NCBI RefSeq assembly: GCF_029227915.1
Contig: NC_079888.1
Location: forward strand, 10,151,001 to 10,215,000
Source of the DNA: Hydractinia symbiolongicarpus
Taxonomy: Eukaryota; Cnidaria; Hydrozoa; Anthoathecata; Hydractiniidae
Reading direction: 5' to 3'
DNA length: 64,000 nucleotides
Below are positions 11,605-23,731 of this stretch, piece by piece. The position numbers and the translations under genes were made by a program. The number at the start of each line of letters is the position of its first letter. The first letter of the stretch is position 1. The notes below the pieces were generated by a model. That model was not told the DNA's origin and ran no database searches. It worked only from the letters and a program-made list of their open reading frames with translations.

Positions 11605-12480
11605 AACCTCTTTAACGAATTTACGGCTGAGTCTCAAACCTGTGAACATTTCTGCATGAAAAACCGGTTTGAGAAGTCTCCAGGCGAGGTTAGTTATGCG
11701 CATATTAGTTGCCAGAGGATGTGTTGTGTGTGATCAACCAGACGAGGAAGATAAAAAAGTTCTTTCAATTTTATTTTTTTTGTTTTTATTAATATACTTC
11801 TTTATAGCGTTAAAAATCAATACATAGATGCGATAATTTATAATCGCAAAATTCTCATTAAACTAATGCCGCAACAAATTACTTCAACTTTGTCCAAACG
11901 AAGCACATGGTAGTTATATTGCCTAAAAAAATAGGAGAACAGAACTTTTTGATATTTTTAGTTCAAATTTTGAGCTAAAATGTTATATAAAATAGAGGAT
12001 TTTCAAATTTACTTTTGCATGTATTTTTTTATTCCAATTATTGATGGCTTTGAAAATATATGACAGCTGATTTTTCTTACCGACAAATCATTAACATTGC
12101 CCACCTAACTACTGACAGTTAGGTAACAACTGCTTTTTTATAAGAAACATAGTTTTTCAGTTCAGTTATGAATGTTTCTTCACTTTAATTTCTAAAAATT
12201 AACAAAGTCAGACTGATTTATGCCTAAGAATTTATTTTCAGAATGACACTTCTCGGTCTATCAATATACTTGTTCAATTTCTTCATTATTTTGCGAGTTA
12301 AAAGTACTTATGGTCTCAATCTCAAGCTAAGAAACATTGTGCTTCTTACATAAGAGATATCGTGTAAACAGACGAGTATAGCTTGCTAACAATACAGTTT
12401 TTGTTTCTTAACCACGATAGATAATATGAGAAGAATCAATACCCAAGTTGTTTCTACCATCCAATAATTGCAAAAACGAT
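11605..12480. other. non-coding, no gene seen
   Basis: AT-rich DNA between the small MITE and the Penelope-like fragment. No coding region, RNA gene or repeat was recognised. Confidence 0.5.
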
Positions 12481-12549
12481 GTCAAAAATTGTTGAAGATA
12501 CTAAAAATTTGAATGTACCAGTAGAAACAGTTGTGAAAGAAGAACCGAA

Positions 12550-13038
12550 AAGACGCTGATATGCATGTATCGCGGACGAGTCTCAGAGAAATCCGAACAG
12601 TCCTTGAGAAAACTAGATGTCCCGTGCAAAGTCATCTACACTTCGAGAAAGTTGAAAACGTGTTTGCCTCTGTTGAAGCCGCAAGTCAAAAAGTGTTTTA
12701 AAAGTCGTGTGGTCTACTAAATAGAGTGTCCACGATGGGAATAGTGCTATATTGGACAAACGAGCCCACATTTGGCCACGCGACTAAAGGAACACAATCG
12801 AGTTGGTCCTGTGGGAAAACATTTTAAAGAATGTAATTCTATGTTATCATTGGAAGATATGTTGATCTTATGCTCCACAACACGCTCCGTATATCATTTA
12901 ATCACTCTCGAGGCGTTAATGAGCAATTATATAAAACCTATTTTGAATACAAACGATGAGTATAGAAGCCGAGCGTTAGTAATTAAATTTAATTTAGCTT
13001 TCACCATAACGTTGGGTGTAGTTATGATTGTTGTATGA
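12550..13038 (+). pseudogene. Penelope-like element C-terminus with GIY-YIG endonuclease (dead)
   Basis: One plus-strand frame, broken by two in-frame stops, encodes the end of a Penelope-like reverse transcriptase fused to a GIY-YIG nuclease. Recognisable parts are RSEK/RKLDVPCKVIYTSRKL, then a Cys-rich IECPRW, the YIG half CYIGQT, TRLKEH, GPVGKHF, and the family tail TLEAL..IKPILNT.DEYRSR. The longest uninterrupted part is 12772-13038. The upstream reverse transcriptase is absent, so this is a 5'-truncated, degenerate copy. A related fragment lies at 48110-48443. Confidence 0.7.
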
Positions 13039-13049
13039 TATATGTATAT

Positions 13050-14190
13050 AGGAATTGTGAATATTTTATACCGTTTTTTAACCCTTTTAATTTGCTTTTA
13101 GAACTGATGATGGATAAATTTATCCGAAATATATTGTTAATAAAGAAATAACAATCATTGTTGGTTTAATTCTTAAATAATAAAAATTAGTATTGTTTGA
13201 AATTTTGAATTGTAATTTGTAGTACAAAAGAAAGAAACCACATTGAAGAAAATGTTTCGAAATAACAAAGGGCATTTAAAAAGAATGTCTCATTTTACAA
13301 TTCAACATATATATAATCTAAAAAGTTAATGGAAATAGATTTAAAATTATAAAAGAATATATAGAAACACATGTGAAAAAATTGTTCGGTCTTAGTTTGT
13401 AATAAAAGAGACTAGATTCCACTGTACATATGTTTCATGATTCATGAAGTTTTTGCGCGGGTTTAAATCTCGTACATTTTATTTTCGCGTACTCCTCACA
13501 GGTTGTGCCTCACTGTATTGCACATCTTAAAATTTTAAAATTTTAACATTCTTTTCCTTATTAATGGATCATTTTGCATGGCTAATTGGCGTTTTATCAT
13601 TCTGAAACGAAACATTTTTCGAACATCAAAATTATTAGAATTACAGAGTGTAACAAAGTGGCAGAGCATTTTGCTAAGCGTAATTGGTAAGTATTTTGAA
13701 TTTAAGTTGGCAAATATAACAGTGGTCGGGTGACAATCTGGCTTGCTTTCCTATATTGATCTATATCAATATAGGAAATCAATATAGTTATTTTTTACTT
13801 TTACAAAACATATATAATACAATGCAGCATGTGAACATCCCGATCTGTGTGTAGGGAAGGCAATTACTTTCGACTTTTTCATAGTTCTTTACCCTAAAAA
13901 AATAGTTGTAAAGATTTTATGCAGTAGAGATCAGACGTAACAATAACTAGTGCACATATTTTTTTAGTCAGCAGATTAAAATTCAGGTTCGTAGCAGCGT
14001 AGGAGGCTGAGGGTAGATTTGTGCCGGTCATGGTGACTATGTATGAAACATGTATGCACAATGCTAAGTAATGTCTTGATTTGTTTTCTGTCCCTTTCTT
14101 TCCCCTTCCTTCCCCACTCTTCACTCCCCAATCTTCTTTCCCCTCTCCCCTGCCCTGCTACGTCCCTTGTAATTGGATCAAAATTAACTG
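13050..14190. other. non-coding, no gene seen
   Basis: Penelope 3' flank followed by AT-rich DNA. A short hairpin (CCTATATTGAT / ATCAATATAGG, 13750-13775) and a pyrimidine-rich stretch near 14090-14160 are the only notable points. It may hold the 3' UTR of collagen gene A. Confidence 0.45.
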
Positions 14191-14191
14191 A

Positions 14192-15637
14192 TTATACATA
14201 AAGATAAAATAATAATAAGGACCAAAAACAAGCGAGATAACAAAAGTTCTTACGTTTGACGTGACCGTGTCTGCTTCTCCAGTTTCTCAGCTCGGTTGTC
14301 AAAGCCGCTACTCGACCCATTAATCTGTCAACCCGTAAATGCAATTTTTTAACAATCTAACAAAGATTAGTAACACTATTAATAACTGCAAAAGTGAGCA
14401 GGATTTAGCTCTTTAAGCGCCGTAAATACATTTTCCACAAAACGTATTTTGAACGTGGCAAATTTACAAAATTTGAGTGGCTAAAACTGAATGGTCGAAA
14501 GTGAGATTATTAGGTCACATTATTAACTTGGTGAGGTTATGTAATTTTGTTATCCGCATTCTATCTCAATAAGTTTACGAATGTTTATAATGAATACGAA
14601 TTGCGGACTGATGTGACAATAAAACACTAAAAGACAGTAAATTACCCTTCTATCGCACACACCAATCTCACCCACACCTCCAACAACCCCATCTTCACCT
14701 GGTTCTCCTTGTTTGCCAGGTTCTCCTTGAACTCCATCTGCACCAGGACTACCTTTAGCTCCTTTGTGTCCGTGTGTGCCAGCATGTCCAGGATAACCCT
14801 GATACAACAAAAATTTATTTTGACTCATTTTATCAAATTCTTTTTTCTTTTCTCAATGTATAGAGGACAAATAATGTGAAGTTTTAAAGCCTAAAAATTT
14901 TGATGCAATAAAAAAGCACAACCTATCTAGCCAGCTACATGTCCTAGTGGTTTGTTGGTGGTCAAAGTTCCCTTTACCTTGCTTCCCTTGTCCCCGTTGT
15001 ATTGGCTTCTGTCGACATATATAAACATATTGTTAGTATCTCCTTTCTCGCCCTTTTTGCCTCTTAATCCATCAAACCCCTTCGGTCCTGAATCACCTTT
15101 GGTTCCTGTGAAACCCTATAAATGTATTTTAAAGTTATTAAGAATTTATCACATAGAGTTGCTAACAAACTACTTAAGATATTAATGTGATAAATCACAA
15201 CGCTTTATAGACAACGGTTTTAAAAGGTACACGAAAATTTTGATACATTTTGTGAAGAGCACATACATTTCCACAAAATCGACAATGACCGGCATCTCCC
15301 TGTTCCCCTCTACCATGGAGGTGATCCTCGTCTGAAGGAGCACTTCCAGGATAGCCTTTTGCTCCTTTGGGCCCATAATATCCTTGACTTCCTCTAACAC
15401 CTTTAGCTCCACGATCACCTTTTTCACCCTGTATAAATGAAATGTAAATTAGTTTTGAATCCATTGATCAAACTTGGGTTTCTAGAATTAACAAGAAAGA
15501 AATATAACAAGTATTGACAATATATATTATACCTTAGCCTGTGCTAGCTTTCTGATATCATACTTTCCGTCAGAAGGTAGCGTGGACACAAAAGCAAATA
15601 GTAGCACGAGTGATAACAAACATAAATTTCGCTTCAT
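14192..15637 (-). CDS. short secreted collagen-like protein A (5 exons)
   Basis: Exon model (CDS): 15533-15637, 15267-15428, 14978-15115, 14646-14798, then from 14356. All introns are GT-AG and phase 0. Exon 1 is a signal peptide (MKRNLCLLSLVLLFAF) plus a short linker. Exons 2-4 encode Gly-X-Y triplets with two breaks: a non-collagenous stretch ending GHCRFCGN (Cys pair) at the exon 2 end, and NNMFIYVDRSQYN in exon 3. Exon 4 ends GVCDRR. Exon 5 encodes a heptad-like segment (LHLRVDRLMGRVAAL). Read straight through, exon 5 stops at 14192, giving about 240 aa. A GTAAGA donor at 14253 could instead lead to a further exon. Expected role: secreted trimer, disulfide-linked, extracellular. Not a classic minicollagen, since no polyproline or C-x3-C-x3-C domains are seen. 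Function unknown. Confidence 0.8.
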
Positions 15638-15976
15638 GCTGACTGTTTAAAATTTATATTCTTTTTTATCTGAAATAAATAATGGATAAATATGCAGCTA
15701 CAAATAACAGTTATAACACTTATGAGTTAGACAGTTCACATAGTATCGTCTCTTTTTACGACTCAATTCACGGTGTTGCTATAGCAATAACCAGTAAAAA
15801 ACGCTTTTCCGAGAAAAAAGTCAGAAAATGCATATTTTTTTTCAAAACTTGTACAATTTTGACAAAAAAATATTACAATGTACAATTGGGAAGATAAAAA
15901 GAAGTAACAATAACGAAATAAATAGATCCTATTATATAAAAAAATGCAGTATTTATAAAATCATTTCTATCAGAAA

Positions 15977-16352
15977 ATACGTATGACAATGCTAAATTCT
16001 TTCACCAAAAAAAGAGAGCGAAAGGAGAAATATACAAGGTAAAAAAATCATAAATTTATGTAAAAAATACACTTTGCATTGCATATTTTAACATTTTAAC
16101 ATTATATAAGCCTCTATTAAGCCTGTTTAAAGGTTTAAATGTCTGTCTGTCTGTTTATTTGTTTGTTTGTTTCCTTGTGTCCTACTATCTGTCACTTAAT
16201 GAATAATATTTTGTAATTTCATAAAATCAGAACATCCTGTCCACCTCCTAAATGTCGTGGTGGAAAAACAATGCTAAATTCTTTCACCGAAAAAAGAGAG
16301 CGAAAGGAGAAATATACAAGGTAAAAAAATCATAAATTTATGTAAAAAAATG
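15977..16352. repeat. 83-bp direct repeat flanking a 195-bp repeat
   Basis: The block ACAATGCTAAATTCTTTCAC...TTTATGTAAAAAA occurs at about 15985-16067 and again at 16268-16350, almost identical. Between them lies the 195-bp sequence 16068-16262 (ACACTTTGCATTGCATATTT...), which recurs at 19287-19482. It contains GTCT and GTTT microsatellites. The shape suggests an insertion accompanied by local duplication, or duplication of the spacer. Confidence 0.65.
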
Positions 16353-17109
16353 TTATATAAAAAGTACAGATGTCGTTAAATTGATCTTGTAAAATACGTA
16401 TTCAACGAAAGTTCAGTCTATATTCGTTCCATAATATGTAAGCATTTTTCAAATTATCAACGTTGAAGCTAACTCGCGTAAATTCAATTGGTTGGATCTA
16501 TGATAAAAGAGAAATTACATCAAATATACTACCATTAACTTAAAAAATAATTTTCCTTCTAATTTGAAAAGTTTCCAATGAAAATTTACGAACCAAGAAA
16601 ATATATTTCCTGCGTTTCCTACATTAGGTGAACTTTCAATGTTTTCGGTAACCGTAAGAGGGTGATATTTTGAAGAAAAAGAAAACAGACTTTACCCAGC
16701 TGGAACTACCAAGGAACTAGATAGAAATTTGCTCCACATGGAGAAAGTTGACATAAAGAAATTATATAGGGGAGAAAAACAGGGACAAAAATATTTGTTC
16801 CACGCAGATATGTTCAAAAGACAGAGAACGGTCGAAATAATTATTGGAAAAATTATCTTTTTTTTTCATTTAAAAAAATCACCTAAAAACAATTCGCTGT
16901 AATTCATTATTTGTAAATTATGTCATTGTTAACTAAATTTATTTCCGAACTCTACATTTTAGAATCATTTGAAAGGTGGAGTTCATCAGATTGTATCGTT
17001 TGATGCTTTACCGACATATATACGGTGTTCATTGGACTGCGACCTTTTTTAGTGGAAATGCGGCAGATTTCTTAAATAATTTGCACAGTAAGGAAACCCA
17101 CCTTATCTG

Positions 17110-18466
17110 TTATGGTTCGTTAGTATCACTTTTGATATGTGCGTCCAGTTTTTTACGTAATTCACCAATACGTGTGGTCAGCTGGTTAATGTTGTTTTTC
17201 AATCGTTGTATAATCTATAACGCAAGAGTGAAGTCTCCAGTGAAGTCAGGAAAGGCTAGTGTGAAAAGGATAGATAATACAAAACAATAATAATATCTTA
17301 CGCTTTCATCACAAGCTCCACGCAGGCCTTTATCTCCGAGGGCACCAGCAGGTCCTTTTGGTCCAACATCCCCTGGAAAACCTTTCGATCCAGAAGCTCC
17401 GGGTTCCCCTTGTCGACCGTGAATTCCTTCATGACCATGATCTCCTCTTAGACCCTTAATATTAAACCAGAATTACGGTAAAAAAGAATTAAAAGTGACT
17501 ATTGCCCCTGCGAAAAGTTAAAAAAAAACTTTCTTTCTATAACTGACTGTTGACATAATGTTCAGTTATAGCGAACTCTGCATCTTAAATTCTATTTTGA
17601 TTAAACCGATACAAGTTTTGTCCTTTGTGTTAATTAGTGATCACCTAAATTCGTGACGCTTTGAAATAATAGCCTCTTAATAGACAAAAAAGTATAATCA
17701 ATTACAACCTTCGCTGTACTAAAATATATAATATGTATATATCAAACCCGTTCGCCTTTAGCACCTTTCGTAGCAATAATGTTGTCGCTGGGATCTCCTC
17801 TAGAGCCTCTAAAGCCTTGCTTACCGGAATCTCCTTGTCTTCCCCTTGGTCCAACATTACCTTTGATTCCTTTATATTTCTAGCAGAAAAATATATAAAT
17901 TGGTTATCTAAACATATTAAGAACTGGTTTCCTACGGAAAAATATGACAAAAATATAACTTACTGCAATTTCATCGCAATGTGGGCAAAATACATCGGCT
18001 CCAACTTTCCCTTTGCCGCCTTTAATAACAAAGCCAGGCGGTCCAGTTGGACCGCGATTACCTTTTTGTCCACGTTTTCCCTCTAACCCAGTAGGACCAA
18101 TATCTCCATGTTGACCTTTCGCACCTTTCTTGACCTAAATGTAATAAGATGAAGTGACACAGGCTTATAAAAGAGATTATTTTTCTTGGTATTTCCAATA
18201 AAAGATGCTATCTGCGGACTTTTACATAACAAGCTAACAATGTCTACAAATGTCATATAAATAACATGCTGACATCTGGCTGACACAGCATATAATGACT
18301 TGTGTGAAAATATGAATTTTTAACCACTAAAGACAAGCACTAGCTATCATGAGCAATTTGAAATATACAATTTGTTGAAACAACTTACCTCGTAAAAATG
18401 ATGATCGTCATAAAGTGACTGAACAGCGACAAAAAATGTCAAGCACACCGCAACTACTTTCTGCAT
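17110..18466 (-). CDS. short secreted collagen-like protein B (5 exons, 212 aa)
   Basis: Exons (CDS): 18389-18466, 17964-18134, 17748-17879, 17302-17454, 17110-17214, all phase 0 with GT-AG introns. The sum is 639 nt, ending in TAA, i.e. 212 aa. Signal peptide MQKVVAVCLTFFVAVQS then YDDHHFYE. Gly-X-Y blocks follow, with the non-collagenous end DVFCPHCDEIA in exon 2 (CxxC), the break SDNIIATK in exon 3, and GACDES closing exon 4. Exon 5 is a 34-residue amphipathic helix (IIQRLKNNINQLTTRIGEL) that could form a three-stranded coiled coil to register the chains. The exon 3 donor is GTTTGA, less standard than the others. It lies between genes A and C in the same orientation with the same exon plan, so the three arose by tandem duplication. 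Extracellular role inferred; partner unknown. Confidence 0.85.
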
Positions 18467-19286
18467 GATTTTTATTTCTCAATATCCTGTGTTTCTATTA
18501 GTAGTCTACAAGAAAAACAACAACAAGTACTATAGCGAACTAAAGAATTATAACATTGGTCTGGATAATTCATTCTTTTTTAAATAGCAACATCAAAGCT
18601 ACACTGGGCTTAAATATAAGAATAGACTTTGCCAAGCCAACCAAAAACTTTTAAAACTAAAAACACACCACAACAAACAAAATAAGGACAAATAGTAAAC
18701 TAGCTGTCAACGTATTCGTTAAAATTACTCATTAAGACTATGTGGAATTTAAACAAATAGATTTTTAAGAACCAAACAAAGATATCACCTACAATTTGTA
18801 ACGTTTCAAGAAAATAACCTTTGTGTAATACAATGGGGGGTAGCACTGACGAATAAATAACAAACATTGACAAATAAAAAACATACAAAGTAATAAAATT
18901 CCATAAGGTACCATCCATTTAGTAAGTTTGCAATCACTGATTTTTTCGTTCCCTTTTTCTTTTTTGTGTGCAATCGTGTACGTTGAAAAAGCTCCTCTTT
19001 GCTACCTCCCCCTACCAATTTTTCCTCATCTTTCTATTGTTTTACTATGGATTTGATGGCACTATGTAGGCACTGCTTCTGAAGAATATTAGTATAATTT
19101 CTATGCTTGCTCGCGCTTTAACATAATTGAATTCTTCCCCACTTTCGTACACAATAAATAAGTGACCTATAACCAATGAGTGAGTTGGCAAGCAAGCAAG
19201 CAAGAAAAACAAACCAACAAACAAACCAGAAAACAAGTGTGATTCTTTACGAAGAGCGGATCATGGATACCAATAAACTGGCACAA

Positions 19287-19482
19287 ATACACTTTGCATT
19301 GCATATTTTAACGTTTTAACATTATATAAGCCTCTATTAAGCCTGTTTAAAGGTTTAAATGTCTGTCTGTCTGTTTATTTGTTTGTTTGTTTCCTTGTGT
19401 CCTACTATCTGTCACTTAATGAATAATATTTTGTAATTTCATAAAAACAGAACATCCTGTCCAGCTCTTAAATGTCGTGTTG
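19287..19482. repeat. 195-bp repeat, second copy
   Basis: Nearly identical to 16068-16262, same orientation (TACACTTTGCATTGCATATT...ATGTCGTG). One copy lies in each spacer of the collagen cluster (A-B and B-C). It is preceded by a CAAG/CAAA microsatellite at 19190-19225. Confidence 0.8.
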
Positions 19483-19980
19483 GAAAAAAACGAGCGCTTT
19501 AAAACAATTTATAAAAAAAAAAAATTAAATCCAAAAAGTTTCTGTAGTTATCTATGTACATTTGTTGAAAATTGCAATATTAATTTAAGTAAATAGTTTA
19601 ACAAAAAAATTACACGTAAAATACAAACTGAATTATAGAAGATCATCATAAAATGAATTATTACAAAGGATAACTTTAAAATGTTGCACAACAATCTTTT
19701 GGCACGCTATCTGAACGCTTTCAACATTATTAGTGTACATTGTTATGTTTTAACCAGTGAAAGGTCAACCACCTTTAGCTGAAAGTTTTCTTATAAAGAT
19801 GGCGTTCCCTAAAAATGAAGCATAAACTTATTCAAGTTTTACATGCACGCGATTGAACAGTATTGTCCACTTAGGTTAAACAGAAAACTTGGATAGAAAC
19901 TAAAACAGATTTTCCTGAGACACACCACAAATGTTTTTATATACTACTAGTTGTATAAAAAGTAATAATAACAAACTTAC

Positions 19981-22066
19981 AGCGGCGAGCTCTTTAGTAA
20001 ATATATCTATACTTTTTGCCAGCGTTTTTACTCTTCTCTCTAGAAGTTCTAATCTCTAAATGAAAGCAGATTTCACGGTAGAAAGTACACCACCAGACTT
20101 TAGTTTCAAGTTTTCTTGCAATTACATCTTAAACTTTAGCTGCAAATACTTTTTATGGTTATATATTTTACTAATTATTCTCTCAAATATAGAATAAATT
20201 GTTAAAAAACAAAACTAATAAAGTTATCGTCATTAACTCTGTGTTTGATCATAGCTATAACCCCTCACGGAAATATTAATACCCGAAGACCTACATAAAA
20301 GCAATGTGCTTAAAACTCACTAATTTCTTCCAAGTGCCTGGAGGTCCTTGTTTTCCTGGGAATCCCGCAATACCAACTTCGCCAAGCACTCCCTTTTTAC
20401 CTTTTGAGCCAGGTTCACCTTTTTCTCCATGTTCTCCATGATGACCGTGAGGTCCAGGTACCCCCTAAATTGAAATTTATTCAGGGTTTTAAAAAATTTA
20501 AAAAAAGGGTCACCTGGGAAACCCTAACAATTAAATCGTATAAATCTATTCCGTTGTTGCGACTTTAACAATTACGAAATGCAGTTATCACTATATAACA
20601 AAAACTCATATAAGGAACGCTACTAAACACTTTTTAGAAATTAAGATTTGCTTCCAAATTTGCGTTGATCAAAGGAGCACCACTTATGAAAAAACGAAGC
20701 TAGTATCTGAATACAAAAGTAATATTGATATATGCACCTTCTCTACCAACCTCTAAAATGTGTCTGGGCCTCTACACTGAGGAAGTCTCATAGGATAAAT
20801 AACAGTAAATAAAATCAATTAATAAAGATATAATAAGTATTAACACACACCTTTTCGCCTGGTTGACCTTTTTTACCATCCACCCTTAATGCATTTGCGT
20901 TTGTACTTCCCTTCTCACCTTTTTCACCAAGGATACCATGATCACCTTTAGGGCCAGTGGCGCCTTGTATACCTTTTGTGTAATGATTCTGGTGCTAAAA
21001 GACGCCAATAGGTTATGTGAACGCATCATATGGTGAACGCATCATATGGTGAACGCATCATATGGTGAACGCATCATATTGTGAACGCATCATATGGTGA
21101 ACGCATCATATGGTGAACGCATCATATGGTGAAGGAACTGCAGTTATTATCATGACTATTTAGAAAAAGACTAGGTTCTCGAATAAAAGAAATGGCGAAT
21201 AATGTAAAAATAAAAATTACATTTTCCCAATGATGACAAGCGTCGTGGCAGTGACCATCGTGTCCTCTTGCACCACGATGACGTGACGTCACGTTTACTC
21301 CTGGTGACCCAACAGCTCCTTCATATCCGCGAAAACCTTTCATTCCGTCATTTCCTCTTGGTCCTGGTTCCCCTTTCTCGCCTTTTTCGCCCTAAGTTCG
21401 AAAAACAGAACTTATATTGAAAGTATTTGGCTGGGATGTGATGCCAGTTGGATTGATAAGACAGACCATATATTCGGGTTTTATTAATTTCAATTTGTTG
21501 TTACAAGGGTATACTTTGACACAGAATGTTTACTGACGCAATTTTTGCAACACAAAAACGTTGTAACAGATGGATAGCTAATAGATAGAGCTTTTTCATA
21601 ACAGATGAATTACAACTTGGACATGTGGATGTTTGTTTATTTTGTAATTAACTTAATTTTTTTATTATATTTTAGGTAAATATTCCCTTGTACATTGTTG
21701 TTTATTTTGTAAACAAATACAATGTTATGTGACAAGGAGGATGTGGCTGAAGCTTTTTCATTAAGAGGGAAGGGCATTCCTGTGTATTTTCGAATAATCT
21801 GTCAAGATAACGAATGCAGTAAAAAATAATTTACAAGAGAAAAGGTTGTCTAAACTACATTTAGCTATGCAAAAATACATTTAAATGGGTGATTAATATT
21901 TAAGTAAACCCGCTGCTAATAAACTATGAAAAACCAAAACAAAAAACATTGAAAAAGTTACCTGTCTGATGTGATGATAATGTACATGCTTTATCACTTT
22001 GTCCTGTCCAGTCACACACACTGCCTTTAACAGCGCCACTGCTACGCATGCAAGTAAAAGCTTCAT
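19981..22066 (-). CDS. short secreted collagen-like protein C (at least 5 exons)
   Basis: Exons (CDS): 21962-22066, 21221-21391, 20851-20994, 20321-20464, 19981-20055, all phase 0. Signal peptide MKLLLACVAVALLKAVCVTG then a His-rich linker (HVHYHHIRQ). Exon 2 is 57 codons, the same as in gene B, and ends GHCHDACHHWEN (CxxxC). Exon 3 has the break STNANALRVD. Exon 4 ends GTWKKL and, unlike A and B, lacks the terminal Cys. Exon 5 is coiled-coil-like (RLELLERRVKTLAKSIDIF) and ends at a strong GTAAGT donor (19975-19980), so a further exon probably exists. Reading through would stop at 19900. An alternative upstream ATG at 22102 is only about 13 nt from the TATA box, so 22066 is preferred. Intron 2 carries seven 16-bp repeats. 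Confidence 0.8.
21017..21128. repeat. 7 x 16-bp tandem repeat in an intron of collagen gene C
   Basis: Unit GTGAACGCATCATATG, seven copies in exact 16-bp phase. One copy has a single substitution (CATATT). It lies just downstream of exon 2 of gene C on the minus strand. Confidence 0.95.
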
Positions 22067-22114
22067 GATTAGTGCAGCTAGAATAAACTGAATAGAGATC
22101 ATTATTCGGTGATA

Positions 22115-22122
22115 CTTATATA
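22115..22122 (-). promoter_or_regulatory. TATA box of collagen gene C
   Basis: TATATAAG on the minus strand, about 50 nt before the ATG at 22066. With initiation about 30 nt downstream, the mRNA would start near 22088 and exclude the alternative ATG at 22102. Confidence 0.5.
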
Positions 22123-22129
22123 GTGATTC

Positions 22130-23730
22130 TCAGGAAATGCATACTTGCAAATTATTCTCAAACAGTGTATGTATTGTTTTAAAGGGAGAGCAAAGAAATT
22201 CCATGTTAATTTTCTGTTTTTGGACGGAAGTGAAACCATGTTGCAGAGACCCATTGTGTATATAACCTCCTTCCGCGCTAAAGTACTTTTAACCGGTTAA
22301 GTATACATATGTTATTATGGATGGGAAAATGTTGTGTCTCGTAAATATTTTTATTGGGTGTTATAATGTTCCTTTGTCAACCACACAAAGTAGGGTTTTG
22401 TGGCCATAGATAGAAAGATTATGGAAGTAAAATTACTATTTTCAATGCCTTCAAGTTACGGCTTGGAGATTTGTAAATGTACATGTATTCCTTTAAAGTG
22501 CTTTTAGATAATAGCCTTTTACCCGGTACTGCGGCAAGATGTCCATCTGAACTGACGTAATGAAATTCTTTCCTTTTTTGTTGTTGTTGGGTTTTCTTTG
22601 TTTTGTTTTTTATTATTACACAGGTAAATTAATGTAATCATATCTGAAGTCTTATCTCCAGTTTGTTGTTCAACATGTTTTCATCATCAGGATGGCACCC
22701 CCACTTTAACAAACTGAGGGGCAATTGAAAATATAAATATTTTTTTTATAAAAAGAAACTTGAATGTAACTATTTTTAGTTCTATTACTAATCACCCTGC
22801 CATTTGTGACCAAATATGTCCAAAACAATCATTTGTGTTCTAAACATTACAGTCGTCAGCATAAAAAAACTGAGCAACGTTGAATATTCGACCTAGTAAA
22901 CAATTTTTTCTTTTTCTTTGAGAAATGGGCTACATTGAAGCTGGAGTAAGGTCTGATTTAAAAAGGCGAATAACTTCTTTGTTTATTTTTTGAGCAGCAG
23001 AAAAAAAATCTATTTCCATTTTGTTGATTTTCAAGCAAAATCAATACCACGTGTTTGGTGCGTATAAACTTTACGTCTTAACTCCCCTGCAAATAATAAG
23101 AAAACATCTAGCTCTATATTTTACTGATGCAGTCATTTTGGCATTAAAAATCCCGCAAGCAGCAGCACCTTTGCGAAAACTCAGTTTCCAACAAAAGCAT
23201 GGCGCCAATATTCATAGAAATGCTTTCAAAAGGAAGACGGTTTCGTTCAAAATAGAAGGATATCCTAACGTAAAATAGCAAAGATTAAACGTGTACGCCT
23301 GGTAATTTTCAAGACGACATAAGGGGAAAACACACGATTAAAATTACAAAAATAACGAGATATATGTAAATGCTTTTATATTGTGTACATATTATATTGT
23401 AGCGTAGACAAAATAAATTCGTTGATAAATGTCACAAATTTTTTGATTTCTAGAAGGTACTGTGAATAGGCACAAAATAATTGTTCCAAACGCATAACAC
23501 AAGCATATGTGGAACTACTCTTGTTCACAAAAGTAAAAAGGTGTAGAGAGAAGAAGTTTTCACCTCTGACAGCAATATAATTTCGCAACTACTTAGAAAC
23601 CTAGAACGGCTCCCTGCCCACTGCAAATACTTCTAAATGTTTAACACTATTAAACAAAAAGATTTATGCGAATACTGAAAAGAGCAAAAATGTTTGAAGG
23701 GTGAGAAGCATGTCCCTTAATATTGGTAAT
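22130..23730. other. non-coding, no gene seen
   Basis: Upstream region of the collagen cluster. AT-rich, with a frame of 85 codons (23021-23278, plus) that shows no domain. No RNA gene or repeat family recognised. Confidence 0.5.
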
Positions 23731-23731
23731 A

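Noticed and set aside
15182-15464. Second overlapping frame in the collagen A exon 2 region
   Set aside because: It is an alternative frame of the same Gly-X-Y exon; only one frame keeps the triplets and matches the splice phases.
21270-21290. ACGTGACGTCACGT palindrome as a regulatory CRE site
   Set aside because: It lies within collagen C coding exon 2, where the codons explain it; a regulatory role cannot be argued from sequence alone.
14192-22066. Classification of the collagen genes as nematocyst minicollagens
   Set aside because: No polyproline tracts and no minicollagen Cys-rich domains; coiled-coil C-termini are present instead.
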